Below the pieces are notes generated by a model. The model was given only the letters and a program-made list of their open reading frames with translations. It did no database searches and was not told the DNA's origin. Positions 17,722 to 26,608 of a stretch of 64,000 nt of DNA are shown piece after piece (the stretch's first letter is position 1; each line of letters starts with the position of its first letter). The DNA lies in the IMG/VR virus record IMGVR_UViG_3300030102_006261, positions 62,001 to 126,000 of that record; one strand, 5' to 3'. Position numbers and translations under genes: made by a program. The stretch is from a virus.

Positions 17722-18394
17722 TAATAGGTTTACTATAAAATATTATGATGAAATAATCAAAAAAGCAAAATCGAATGATTATGTTTTTGTTACTGTGCAT
17801 GAATATTTTGATCTAGGTTGCCCTACCACGGGGTATTTTATTCTTAGACATGATTTAGATAAACACCCACAAACATTACAGAAGCAATTGGATGTTGAAA
17901 TTTCTAATGGTGTTCGTTCAACAATTTATGCGAGGGTCACTGCAAACGATTATAATGTTTTGTCATATCCAGTTTTAAAAATGTTAAGGAGTGCGGAGGA
18001 TGATGGATTTGAAATTGGATTGCATACTAATTTTGTCGAATACGCAACAATAAATTCTTTAGATCCTATGAAGGTTTTGTCCATGGAGAATGAACTATTA
18101 AGTTCTTTTTTTGATGTGCGAGGTCTTGCTCCACACAGGGATTTAAATTATGCGTACAACTCTCTTCCGTTCATAAAAAGAAATTGGAACCAAATAAAAA
18201 CTATTGGTTTTGACTATGAGGCATATGATGATCAAATCTTTTCCTCTTGTGTGTACGTAAATGAAGGTTTTAATCCACATCTATGTTGGAGAAATAACGC
18301 ACCAGAAGATGTGATTGAGACTGGTGTTTCAATTTATATGATGACACATAACCACTGGTGGTATGATGAAAATCCATTCGAGGAGTGGAGATGA
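17711..18394 (+). CDS. Polysaccharide deacetylase-like protein
   Basis: 227 aa from ATG 17711, overlapping the previous stop. FILRHDLDKHPQT (about 46-58) matches the first metal-binding motif of a deacetylase branch found in capsule clusters, GFEIGLHTNF (about 101-110) the second, and APHRDLNYAY a third. No full NodB HxxxH is seen, so catalysis may differ. It could remove an acetyl group to free an amine for one of the two formyltransferases beside it. That is an inference from position. Confidence 0.6.
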   Translation: MQSNNRFTIKYYDEIIKKAKSNDYVFVTVHEYFDLGCPTTGYFILRHDLDKHPQTLQKQLDVEISNGVRSTIYARVTANDYNVLSYPVLKMLRSAEDDGFEIGLHTNFVEYATINSLDPMKVLSMENELLSSFFDVRGLAPHRDLNYAYNSLPFIKRNWNQIKTIGFDYEAYDDQIFSSCVYVNEGFNPHLCWRNNAPEDVIETGVSIYMMTHNHWWYDENPFEEWR

Positions 18395-19035
18395 AACTAG
18401 CATTACTTGGCTATAGAAAATGGGCATTAAATGCTTTTAGTCTTATTCAAAAAGAATATCCGATGCATGATTACACCGTGATCACGAATCCAGACGAGGT
18501 TGGAGATTTAGAGGATTGTGTTGTTTTAGGTGCTGGGTGGAGTTGGTTGATCTCTAACGAGTTTTTAGCTAAAAATGAAATAGTTGCATTGGTACATCCA
18601 TCTGATTTACCTGAATATGCAGGGGGCACACCAATACAACATCAAATACTCGATGGACTATTGAATACGAAGGCCACTTTGTTTGAAGTTACTAATAAAC
18701 TTGATGCAGGACCTATAATCTACAAAACAGATTTCAATTTGTCTGGTAGCATGGATGACATATTTGTTTCTCTAACCAAAGCAACCATGAATCTTTTTTC
18801 TAATTTCTTAGATAATTATCCTGACATACCCAGACGATCACAGAAAGTGGGTATGGTTCGAAAAAGGTTAACCCCCGATCAAAGTGAATTATCGGCTGAT
18901 GACTTTAAAACTATGTCTGCACATGACATATATAATCATATTAGATGTAGAGAGTATCCTTATCCAAATGCGTATATTGAGGATCACTCAGGTAGATTAT
19001 ATTTTAGTAATGTTCGTTTTGAGAGAAGTGAGTAA
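18391..19035 (+). CDS. Second sugar formyltransferase-like protein
   Basis: 214 aa, ATG 18391 with GAGGAG upstream. VHPSDLPEYAGGTPIQHQIL (about 70-89) replaces the NFH...LP.Y.G core, and LFEVTNKLDAGPIIYKTDF carries the Asp of the active site. The Asn of the usual Asn-His-Asp set is not obvious (VHPSD in place of NFH). It may use another folate or acyl donor, or be a specialised formyltransferase. It lies four genes after the dehydratase, within the formamido-sugar block. Confidence 0.65.
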   Translation: MKLALLGYRKWALNAFSLIQKEYPMHDYTVITNPDEVGDLEDCVVLGAGWSWLISNEFLAKNEIVALVHPSDLPEYAGGTPIQHQILDGLLNTKATLFEVTNKLDAGPIIYKTDFNLSGSMDDIFVSLTKATMNLFSNFLDNYPDIPRRSQKVGMVRKRLTPDQSELSADDFKTMSAHDIYNHIRCREYPYPNAYIEDHSGRLYFSNVRFERSE

Positions 19036-19037
19036 AA

Positions 19038-19955
19038 TTGAAAGAAGATATAATTCAAATTGGAATACCTTGTTTTTCCTACGAGGGTGATTGTGAAAAC
19101 TACGTTAGATTTGTCATACAATCCATGGTTTTGACTGCCAATGATTCAACAAAGTTGGAATTTTTAATTGGTCTAAATGGTGATGGTATTGATTTAAAGA
19201 AGATGTCTGGTGTGCATGATAACGTAAAGTTTATAGATGTGATTGGCGAGATTGAACGAAGAGTCGGTGATGCCCCGCATAAAACTAAGTTTACGACTTC
19301 ATCATTAAATCATGGTGAATTATTAGACACTCTGTTTAAACATCTTGATTCTCGTTATGGTATGTGGGTTGATTCAGATATGGCATTTTTATGTCTTGAT
19401 TGGGACATAAAAATGAAAGCTTGCTTAAATGAAAACTGTGCCATAGTTGGATTGACGTACCCAAAAAATAGAAATAGATATGAGGATTTTCCTACTGTGA
19501 TGGCTTGCATGTTTGATGTGGAAGTTATGAAAAAATTAAACATGACGTTCACCACGGAAAATATGGGATCTGTTAGATCAACTCTTGTAGATCAAAATGA
19601 AAGTAAAATTTTTAATCAGCAAGTAGGATCCACAATAAATCTTGATAGCGGAGAAATGTTACCTACTATTCAGCTTCACGGATACAGTGGTAAGCCCATA
19701 CATAGTATTCATCTTTTTCAAGATGACGGTGTTAGAATTTTCTTGGATCGTGACTTAGACGTTGCTAGGAGAAAATCACCAGTCAAAGGTGGGAATGGTA
19801 AAATTTGTGAGGGACATTTAGATGGTGAATTAATTTTAACGCACTTGTCGGAATCGCGGTATAGAAAATACAATGATGATCCTTTGTCGATAATTTGGCT
19901 ACAAAAAGTTCAACTTTGGCTCAAAGAAAAATGTGGTGTTGAGGTAGAGATATGA
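19038..19955 (+). CDS. Probable glycosyltransferase, GT-A-like
   Basis: 305 aa. TTG at 19038 is the first possible start after an in-frame stop. The N-terminus IQIGIPCFSYEGDCENYVRFVIQSM is GT2-like, and YGMWVDSDMAFLCLDWD carries a DSD that would hold the metal and donor. The rest is not familiar. Its place between the formyltransferase and a fucosyltransferase-like gene supports a sugar transferase. Confidence 0.55.
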   Translation: MKEDIIQIGIPCFSYEGDCENYVRFVIQSMVLTANDSTKLEFLIGLNGDGIDLKKMSGVHDNVKFIDVIGEIERRVGDAPHKTKFTTSSLNHGELLDTLFKHLDSRYGMWVDSDMAFLCLDWDIKMKACLNENCAIVGLTYPKNRNRYEDFPTVMACMFDVEVMKKLNMTFTTENMGSVRSTLVDQNESKIFNQQVGSTINLDSGEMLPTIQLHGYSGKPIHSIHLFQDDGVRIFLDRDLDVARRKSPVKGGNGKICEGHLDGELILTHLSESRYRKYNDDPLSIIWLQKVQLWLKEKCGVEVEI

Positions 19956-20776
19956 AAAAAGTTGTTTCAGTGAAATACAGTGATGGATTTGGTAATCACA
20001 TATTTCAGTACTGTGGATCTAGGGTATTGGCGGAAAAAAATGGATATGAGTTATCACATCATGGCATACCAGAGTTAAATCTTAAAGACAATATTAGAGA
20101 CGGTAGTGTTGGTGATACTAGATTTATTTTCAATGTGACAAATAATTTTGAAGACTACACCTTATATAAGGATAGACTTGACGACATTAGATCATGGTTT
20201 CCAAAAGTAGAAAAAACCAACACTAAGGATCTGATATTACATTTGAGATTGGGTAACAGAATAGCTCAAAATACTCATCATATGAATCATGTTGATTCTA
20301 AAAGATACTGTAGTGTCATTGAAACTTTTGATTTTGATCGACTGCACATCATAACTGATGCAGATAAATGGGATGTTCATGAAACAGAGGATGTTAGAAA
20401 TCTGTACTCAGAATTACAATCATTCAATAGTGTTCGAGGATTCGATCCACGGCACAATTTGGTATCTGAGTCTACTGCGGTTGATTACATAAACGAACTG
20501 GTGAGTGGACTCTCTCATTATGATCCCATAATACACACAGAAAAAGCTGGTGTGATTAAAAATGAATCTGCCCTTAAAGCTAATTTTATAGATCATTTTA
20601 ACTTCATTCGTTCCTTTGATAAAATATTATTTAAGGACAGCACGTTCTCTTGGTGGGCATCAGTTTTGAGTGAGGCCACGGATGTCTGTGTATATGGTCC
20701 ATGGAAACCAAATAAAGGGAAGAAAAATAAAAACTTAGGTAAAACAGATTATGCTGGATGGAGATCATGGTCATGA
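19952..20776 (+). CDS. Glycosyltransferase family 11-like (alpha-1,2-fucosyltransferase type)
   Basis: 274 aa. DGFGNHIFQYCGSRVLAE (10-27) is the GT11 opening (GxGNQxFQY). LILHLRLGNR stands for the HxRRGD motif, and DSTFSWWASVLSEATDVCVYGP near 235-256 is the GT11 C-terminal signature. It should transfer L-fucose or a similar GDP-L-sugar. It is the third protein of the fucosyltransferase superfamily in the cluster. Confidence 0.75.
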   Translation: MKKVVSVKYSDGFGNHIFQYCGSRVLAEKNGYELSHHGIPELNLKDNIRDGSVGDTRFIFNVTNNFEDYTLYKDRLDDIRSWFPKVEKTNTKDLILHLRLGNRIAQNTHHMNHVDSKRYCSVIETFDFDRLHIITDADKWDVHETEDVRNLYSELQSFNSVRGFDPRHNLVSESTAVDYINELVSGLSHYDPIIHTEKAGVIKNESALKANFIDHFNFIRSFDKILFKDSTFSWWASVLSEATDVCVYGPWKPNKGKKNKNLGKTDYAGWRSWS

Positions 20777-21837
20777 ATGAGATAATCGCAGATAGAGTTC
20801 GTAATATAGAAAAGAAAGTCGGTAAGAATCAACTGTATCCGTTAAATATTGTACCACCTAGACGGTTGATTCTTGATCGTATCCCAGAAAAAAGAAAGTT
20901 ACTCGGAACAATAATTCCTGGCGCTCAGGAAACATATGTGTTTACTGAGCAAGAACCATACTATAAAGATTATCAAGAAAGTTATTTCGGATATAATTGG
21001 AAAAAGGGTCAATGGGATACAGGGAGAAATCAGGAAATCATGATGAATGGTTGTGTCCCTTTATTCATGGATATAGATAAATGTCCTGAGTATTGTCTTA
21101 TGCATCACCCCAAAGAAAAATATGAAAGCATTAGAAATCGATACGCTGGAAAATCTCTGGGATATATTAATAATTTTGATGGTGATGAATATGAGCAGGA
21201 CTGTTTATGGTTGATGGATTACTGTAGAGAAAATTTAAACAGTGAGGCAATGGCTAAATTTTCTTTATCAGTAACACAGAATGAGAAAGTTAAAAATGTA
21301 CTATTCATTACACTTGGTGATCGAGCAGATCAATTGAATGATTACATGTTTATCGGATTTAGAAATTTATTGGGGAGTGGTGTGGTTGAAACTAATAAAT
21401 TGTGGTGGGTATATAAAGATGTTAATGAGGGATATACCTATAGAGGAACTAATGATGATCGAGTTCAGATAAATCCAAATGATCCAAATTTGTCAAAAAA
21501 GGACAGAGATGGTTTAGTAAAAAATAAAGTTAAGGTTACCGAGTTGCGTGGTGGTGGCTTTACTTACTCTGGTCATCTAGATGATGTTGATGTTGACCGG
21601 GAGAATATAGAGGATAAAATAAGAGATAAATATTATGATCTAATTGTTTATGGATCTTTTAATAGGTGCAAAGATCACTTAGATTTGGTTTTAGATAATT
21701 ATGAAAAAGATAATATTTTCTTTTTTGATGTTGATGATGATGTAGTAAACAAAAAAATTAGACCTGATACGTATGAAAAATACAAAAGCAAAGGTATTTA
21801 TTTTTGTCCAGATTTAAGGGTTATGCTGAATGATTGA
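20773..21837 (+). CDS. Uncharacterised cluster protein, possible glycosyltransferase
   Basis: 354 aa from the ATG at 20773 (ATGA overlap). GRNQEIMMNGCVPLFMDID recalls the exostosin donor region. VKNVLFITLGDRADQLNDYMFIGF starts a second part, so the protein may have two domains joined near residue 175. YDLIVYGSFNRCKDHLD near the end is unfamiliar. I do not recognise a family with certainty and assign it to the cluster by position. Confidence 0.45.
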   Translation: MNEIIADRVRNIEKKVGKNQLYPLNIVPPRRLILDRIPEKRKLLGTIIPGAQETYVFTEQEPYYKDYQESYFGYNWKKGQWDTGRNQEIMMNGCVPLFMDIDKCPEYCLMHHPKEKYESIRNRYAGKSLGYINNFDGDEYEQDCLWLMDYCRENLNSEAMAKFSLSVTQNEKVKNVLFITLGDRADQLNDYMFIGFRNLLGSGVVETNKLWWVYKDVNEGYTYRGTNDDRVQINPNDPNLSKKDRDGLVKNKVKVTELRGGGFTYSGHLDDVDVDRENIEDKIRDKYYDLIVYGSFNRCKDHLDLVLDNYEKDNIFFFDVDDDVVNKKIRPDTYEKYKSKGIYFCPDLRVMLND

Positions 21838-21857
21838 ACAAAAGGATGTGTGTTGAT

Positions 21858-22559
21858 ATGAAAAAACTAACGATTGTAATGACGTATTATAACCAAGATA
21901 AAATGCTCAAGAAGCAAATTGAAAATTGGAATTCATATTCCAAAGATATCAGAGATCAAGTGCATTTTATTTTGGTTGATGATTGTTCAATGGAAAATTC
22001 AACGGAAAGTTTTGATTTTTCTGGGTGTGATTTTGACCTTGATGTTTACAGAGTTCTTGATGACGTTTACTTTAACGTTCCGGGTGCGGTGAATCTCGGT
22101 GCGGATAAAACGGAAACTGAGTGGTTTATCAAGCAAGATATGGATACAATTATTCCAGAATACACCATGGATGAAATTATACAATTAACTGAATCTGCAC
22201 CGGAGAAGTCTATCTACAAGTTTTATAGAATAAACGGCACAGAAATAAGCAACGCAAACAAAATTACCCCAGGTCAGTTTATGATTCGCAAGGATGATTT
22301 TTGGGATATCGGTGCTTGGGATGAGGATTTTTGTGAAGACTATGGTATGAATGATCCTGCGTTTTTCTGGAGAGCGTCCCAAGATAATTACACAGTCTTT
22401 GAAAGACACGATCTTCACGTTACTATTGATGGTGATGGTGAGTCTGACATAGAGAGAGATTGCACGGTAAACTCTACTTTACTGGAGCAAAAGAAGTCTG
22501 GTCAAGTTGAGTGGTCGGATGATTATATCAGATTTAATTGGAAACAAATCGAAATATGA
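21858..22559 (+). CDS. Glycosyltransferase family 2
   Basis: 233 aa from ATG 21858; ATG 21846 and TTG 21834 in the same frame are alternatives. TIVMTYYNQDKMLKKQIENW opens a GT2 domain, ILVDDCSMENS holds the first aspartates, NLGADKTETEWFIKQDMDTIIP has the DMD metal site, and GAWDEDFCEDYGMNDPAFFWRA matches the base region of processive-type GT2 enzymes. One sugar transfer step of the glycan; the donor is unknown. Confidence 0.75.
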   Translation: MKKLTIVMTYYNQDKMLKKQIENWNSYSKDIRDQVHFILVDDCSMENSTESFDFSGCDFDLDVYRVLDDVYFNVPGAVNLGADKTETEWFIKQDMDTIIPEYTMDEIIQLTESAPEKSIYKFYRINGTEISNANKITPGQFMIRKDDFWDIGAWDEDFCEDYGMNDPAFFWRASQDNYTVFERHDLHVTIDGDGESDIERDCTVNSTLLEQKKSGQVEWSDDYIRFNWKQIEI

Positions 22560-23212
22560 AGATAGCTCTATACACGGTGAATATTGGAAACTACGATGAA
22601 AGAATCGTAGCTCCTGAGATACCCGGAGTTGATTTGTACATGATCACCGATGATGAGGAGGAAGTTCAGGTTCCCGGTTGGAGAATGAAATCTCCCATGG
22701 TTCTGTCGGACACGGCTAGAAAAACCTCAAGACATCCGAAAATTAATTCCCACTTATACTTTCCCGACTACGACTACACAATTTATATTGATTCTAATAT
22801 GTTCATCAATAGACATCCAAAGTTTTTTATAGAAGAATTTCTTGGCGAACATGATATCGCTCTACACAAAAATCCATACCGATCATGTGCGTATGATGAA
22901 GCAAAAGAAATACGGGATGTTCTGAAGTATGAAGATCCAGACGTTGTTGATCAGCAAGTAGCACATATGCGGTTTAATGGTTACCCAGAACATAATGGTC
23001 TTGGTGCCTGTCATTTATTAGTGCGACGTAATACACCACAGATATCTAAATTAAACGAGCACTGGTGGTCTATGGTCGCTCAGTTTAGTTACAGAGATCA
23101 GTTGAGTTTTAATTATTCTTGTTATAAAACTAATAATAAATATAAGGTAATAGAACCATATAAAAAATATACGGTACAACAGAATCACAAAAAGAAGAAA
23201 GTGACTTTTTAA
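22556..23212 (+). CDS. TOD1/MUCI70-like glycosyltransferase domain protein (DUF616)
   Basis: 218 aa from the ATG at 22556 (ATGA overlap). ALYTVNIGNYDE, then ARKTSRHPKINSHLYFPDYDYTIYIDSNM, is the DUF616 pattern, with the DSN standing for a DxD motif. Plant members act on cell-wall polysaccharides. The lysine-rich end (NHKKKKVTF) is a normal finish for short family members. It probably adds a sugar to the same glycan. Confidence 0.7.
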   Translation: MKIALYTVNIGNYDERIVAPEIPGVDLYMITDDEEEVQVPGWRMKSPMVLSDTARKTSRHPKINSHLYFPDYDYTIYIDSNMFINRHPKFFIEEFLGEHDIALHKNPYRSCAYDEAKEIRDVLKYEDPDVVDQQVAHMRFNGYPEHNGLGACHLLVRRNTPQISKLNEHWWSMVAQFSYRDQLSFNYSCYKTNNKYKVIEPYKKYTVQQNHKKKKVTF

Positions 23213-23213
23213 A

Positions 23214-24218
23214 ATGAAAGTATTGATTACAGGTGTAGCAGGGCTTTTAGGATCTAGGTTAGCTGATTGGATTATAGAAAATAAACCAGAGTGTGAAGTT
23301 GTCGGTTATGATGATATGTCTGGGGGATATAAAGAAAATGTAAACCCCGAGGTTAAATTTTGGACTAGACACCAAGAAAATTTGTTAAACTCAGAGAATC
23401 TAAACTGGGTGTTCGAGGAAGAGAAACCTGATTATGTTTTTCACTTCGCAGCGTATGCAGCAGAGGGTCTTAGTCCATTTATCAGGAGTTACAATTATCA
23501 AAACAATACTGTATGCACCGCAAATGTTATTAATAATTGTATTAACCATGATGTTAAGCGTCTAGTTTTTACCTCTAGCATGGCTGTTTATGGTGATCAA
23601 CAACCACCCTTTTCAGAGGAGATGGTACGATCACCCATTGATCCGTATGGTATTGCAAAATCTGCGTGTGAGCAGGATATAGAAATAGCGGGTAAGCAGC
23701 ATGACCTTGACTGGTGTGTTATTCGTCCACATAACGTATATGGTATCAAACAAAATATCTGGGACAAATACAGGAATGTTTTAGGTATTTGGATGTATCA
23801 ACATCTCAATGGACAACCAATAACTATTTTTGGGGATGGAGAACAGAAGAGGGCGTTTAGCTACATTGATGATTGTGTCGAGTCATTGTGGAAAGCTGCG
23901 GTGGATTCAAGAGCCTCTAGAGAAATAATTAATCTCGGTGGTACGAAAGAATATTCGATCAATGAAGCCGCTAATATTTTACTTGACGTAATGGGCGGTG
24001 GTGAGGTAAAATACTTAGAGGAAAGACACGAAGCAAAATACGCTTGGTCTACACACCAGAAGTCATTGGATCTTTTGGATTACGAGGACAAGACTTCTCT
24101 TAAAGATGGTCTAACTGAGATGTGGAACTGGGCAAAAAAACAAGAAAATCGCGAACGTCGAGATTTTGATAAATTTGAAATTGACAAGGGAATTTATTCG
24201 TTTTGGAGAAAAAAATGA
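23214..24218 (+). CDS. NAD-dependent nucleotide-sugar epimerase/dehydratase
   Basis: 334 aa extended short-chain dehydrogenase, UDP-glucose 4-epimerase-like. ITGVAGLLGSRLADWI (5-20) is the NAD motif, TSSMAVYGDQQPP holds the catalytic Ser, DPYGIAKSACEQ the YxxxK pair, and RPHNVYG and AFSYIDDC the family markers. It may convert UDP-Glc/GlcNAc types or form a keto sugar for the following epimerase. The last codons overlap the next start. Confidence 0.85.
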   Translation: MKVLITGVAGLLGSRLADWIIENKPECEVVGYDDMSGGYKENVNPEVKFWTRHQENLLNSENLNWVFEEEKPDYVFHFAAYAAEGLSPFIRSYNYQNNTVCTANVINNCINHDVKRLVFTSSMAVYGDQQPPFSEEMVRSPIDPYGIAKSACEQDIEIAGKQHDLDWCVIRPHNVYGIKQNIWDKYRNVLGIWMYQHLNGQPITIFGDGEQKRAFSYIDDCVESLWKAAVDSRASREIINLGGTKEYSINEAANILLDVMGGGEVKYLEERHEAKYAWSTHQKSLDLLDYEDKTSLKDGLTEMWNWAKKQENRERRDFDKFEIDKGIYSFWRKK

Positions 24219-25300
24219 AAACAGCATTAGTTTGTGGAGCAGGTGGTTTTATTGGTGGACATTTAGTTCAAAGACTAAAGGACGAGGGCTATTGGGTTCG
24301 TGGGGTTGATATTAAAAACCATGAATACACGGATCTTCCGTGTGACGATTTTCAGATTCTTGATCTAAGAAGCGAAACCAATGTTAGACGAGCAATGAAA
24401 GCTGCTCTAGGCGATCTCAGTATTACATTCGACGAAGTATATCAACTTGCTGCGGACATGGGTGGTGCTGGTTACATTTTCACTGGAGACAATGATGCAA
24501 ACGTTATGCATAACTCAGCGATGATTAATCTTAATGTCGCTAAGGTGGCTAGTGAGTTTAGTAACCCACCCAAGATCTTTTACTCTTCGTCTGCCTGTAT
24601 GTACCCCGAGTATAACCAACTGGATCCAGATAACCCAAAGTGCTCTGAGGATTCCGCATATCCCGCTGCACCCGACAGTGAGTATGGTTGGGAGAAGTTG
24701 TTCAGTGAAAGACTTTACTTCGCGTTCAATAGAAACTACGGGCTTGATATTAGAGTCGCTAGATTCCATAACATCTTTGGACCCCAAGGATCTTGGAACA
24801 ATGGTAAAGAGAAGGCTCCAGCAGCTATGTGTCGTAAGGTAGCAGAAGTTGAGGATGGTGGAGAGATTGAAATGTGGGGAGACGGAGAACAGACTCGTTC
24901 GTTCCTTTACATTGATGAGTGTCTTGATGCGATGCGTAAGATGATGGAAAGTGATTTCATGGGACCAATGAATATTGGATCAGAGGAGATGGTAACAATC
25001 AATCAGCTAGTTGATATTGTCAGTGATGTTTCAGGTAAGACAGTGAATATTAATCATATTGATGGTCCAACTGGTGTCCGGGGTAGAAACTCTGATAACG
25101 ATCTTATGCGAGAAAAGCTAAATTGGAGTCCATCGAAGTCTTTGCGAGAGGGTATTGAGAAGACATACGCATGGATTAGTCGTAATGTCGAAATGGGATT
25201 AGATGATGTTGTTATGACAAACGAAGAAGCGATTGAAACTAATCTAAATACATACACAGAAACCGCAGAGTTAGATACTGCTGACAAGTTTTCATTATAA
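24215..25300 (+). CDS. GDP-mannose 3,5-epimerase-like protein
   Basis: 361 aa from ATG 24215. The sequence follows plant GME closely: QLAADMGGAGYIFTGD (78-92), SSSACMYPEY (124-133) with the general acid/base Cys128, YGWEK (Tyr157/Lys161), RFHNIFGPQGSWNNG, and GKEKAPAAMCRK with Lys200 at the second acid/base position. All catalytic residues of the Arabidopsis enzyme are kept. It would turn GDP-D-mannose into GDP-L-galactose and GDP-L-gulose. About 40 residues after 320 are extra and acidic. This is the best-defined nucleotide-sugar step of the cluster. Confidence 0.88.
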   Translation: MKTALVCGAGGFIGGHLVQRLKDEGYWVRGVDIKNHEYTDLPCDDFQILDLRSETNVRRAMKAALGDLSITFDEVYQLAADMGGAGYIFTGDNDANVMHNSAMINLNVAKVASEFSNPPKIFYSSSACMYPEYNQLDPDNPKCSEDSAYPAAPDSEYGWEKLFSERLYFAFNRNYGLDIRVARFHNIFGPQGSWNNGKEKAPAAMCRKVAEVEDGGEIEMWGDGEQTRSFLYIDECLDAMRKMMESDFMGPMNIGSEEMVTINQLVDIVSDVSGKTVNINHIDGPTGVRGRNSDNDLMREKLNWSPSKSLREGIEKTYAWISRNVEMGLDDVVMTNEEAIETNLNTYTETAELDTADKFSL

Positions 25301-25309
25301 GGATTCACC

Positions 25310-26608
25310 ATGGACAAACCAACAATTACATTATGCATGATCGTAAAAGACGAAACTCACGTTATCGAAAGGTGTTTGAGATCAATCGCGCCCTTTGTGG
25401 ATCGTTATGATATCACTGATACCGGATCGACTGACGGAACACCAGAAAAAATTGAAGAGATTATGAAGGAGCTAAATGTTCCCGGTAAAGTGCATCTCTC
25501 AGACTGGAAGGGGTTTGGTGATCACGGTGAAAAGAAAGGCTCACGAACTGAGGCATTTGAAAACGCAAAAGAAGGTGGTGCTGATTACGCTTGGGTAATT
25601 GATGCTGATGATGAAATTGTTGGTGATCCTGACATTAGCTCCTTAGAGTTTGACTCTTATGCGTTGTTAATTCATCGTGGTGATTACAGTTGGTGGAGAA
25701 ATCAAATTTTTAAACTCTCTGCTGGGTGGAGATATGTTGGTGTTCTTCATGAGTACGCTGAGTGTATTGGTACACCTGAACCAAAAATTGGTAAATTGGG
25801 TGGTGATTACCATGTTCTAGCCAGAACAGAGGGTGCGAGAAATGTTGGTATTGATCCAAAGGAAAAATACGAACGAGATGCTAAGGAGTTAGAAAAAGCT
25901 CTTGAGGATGATCCAAAGAACGGCCGTTATCAGTTCTATCTTGGACAGAGTTACTTTGACTCTCAGCAATGGGAGAAATCTGCCGAGGCTTATCAGAAAC
26001 GAGCAGAGATGGGTGGATGGCCAGAGGAGTGCTATTTTTCATTACTTAGAGTTGCCATGTGTTACGCTCTACTTGGTAAACCATTTGAAGAGATACAGGA
26101 AAAATTTCTTCTTGCACACGCTGCTCGGCCGACTAGAGCGGAGGCTCTTTATCACTTAGCTAGAATTAATAGGCTGAATGGTAGACCAGCCATCGCATAT
26201 GTATTCGCTAAAAATGCAGTAGAGATACCATATCCACAAGATGATATTCTTTTTGTTCAGGAGGACGTATATAAGTGGGGAGTCTTGGATGAAATTGGTG
26301 CATGTGCTTATTATGCAGGTAAGCCACATGTTGGATATTCTGCTTGCAAGAAACTCTTAGAAGACAACCTAGTTCCAGATGGTGAAGCAAAAGAAAGAGT
26401 TACGAAGAACTTTTCTGAGTATGAGCGTGTCTTAGGTGAAATTCATGCGGATGAATTTAAAAATAACATGGATCACGAGTTAGAGGCAATCAAAAAACAA
26501 AAAGATGAGATGGAAAAGAAGTTAGAGAAGAAAAAGAATCGGGGAGTTAAGAAGTCAACCAAAACTCCCGGAGCAAAGGGAAAAAAGAAAACTGTAAAGA
26601 GTAGGTAA
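25310..26608 (+). CDS. GT2 glycosyltransferase with TPR-like repeats
   Basis: 432 aa. Residues 1-200 are a GT2 domain: TLCMIVKDETHVIERCLRSIAP, DTGSTDGTPE and WVIDADDEI with the DAD metal motif. Residues 210-390 have TPR-type helices (YQFYLGQSYFDSQQWEKSAEAYQKR and repeats). The C-terminal 55 residues are lysine-rich coiled coil. This combination resembles peptide- or protein-modifying transferases. It is the last sugar gene, directly before the collagen-like fibre, so the fibre could be its acceptor. Confidence 0.75.
   Translation: MDKPTITLCMIVKDETHVIERCLRSIAPFVDRYDITDTGSTDGTPEKIEEIMKELNVPGKVHLSDWKGFGDHGEKKGSRTEAFENAKEGGADYAWVIDADDEIVGDPDISSLEFDSYALLIHRGDYSWWRNQIFKLSAGWRYVGVLHEYAECIGTPEPKIGKLGGDYHVLARTEGARNVGIDPKEKYERDAKELEKALEDDPKNGRYQFYLGQSYFDSQQWEKSAEAYQKRAEMGGWPEECYFSLLRVAMCYALLGKPFEEIQEKFLLAHAARPTRAEALYHLARINRLNGRPAIAYVFAKNAVEIPYPQDDILFVQEDVYKWGVLDEIGACAYYAGKPHVGYSACKKLLEDNLVPDGEAKERVTKNFSEYERVLGEIHADEFKNNMDHELEAIKKQKDEMEKKLEKKKNRGVKKSTKTPGAKGKKKTVKSR

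Noticed and set aside
6382-26608. DNA glucosylation as the purpose of the sugar cluster.
   Set aside because: No protein resembles T4 alpha- or beta-glucosyltransferase, and no hydroxymethylcytosine-forming gene is in the window; many genes build unusual nucleotide sugars instead.
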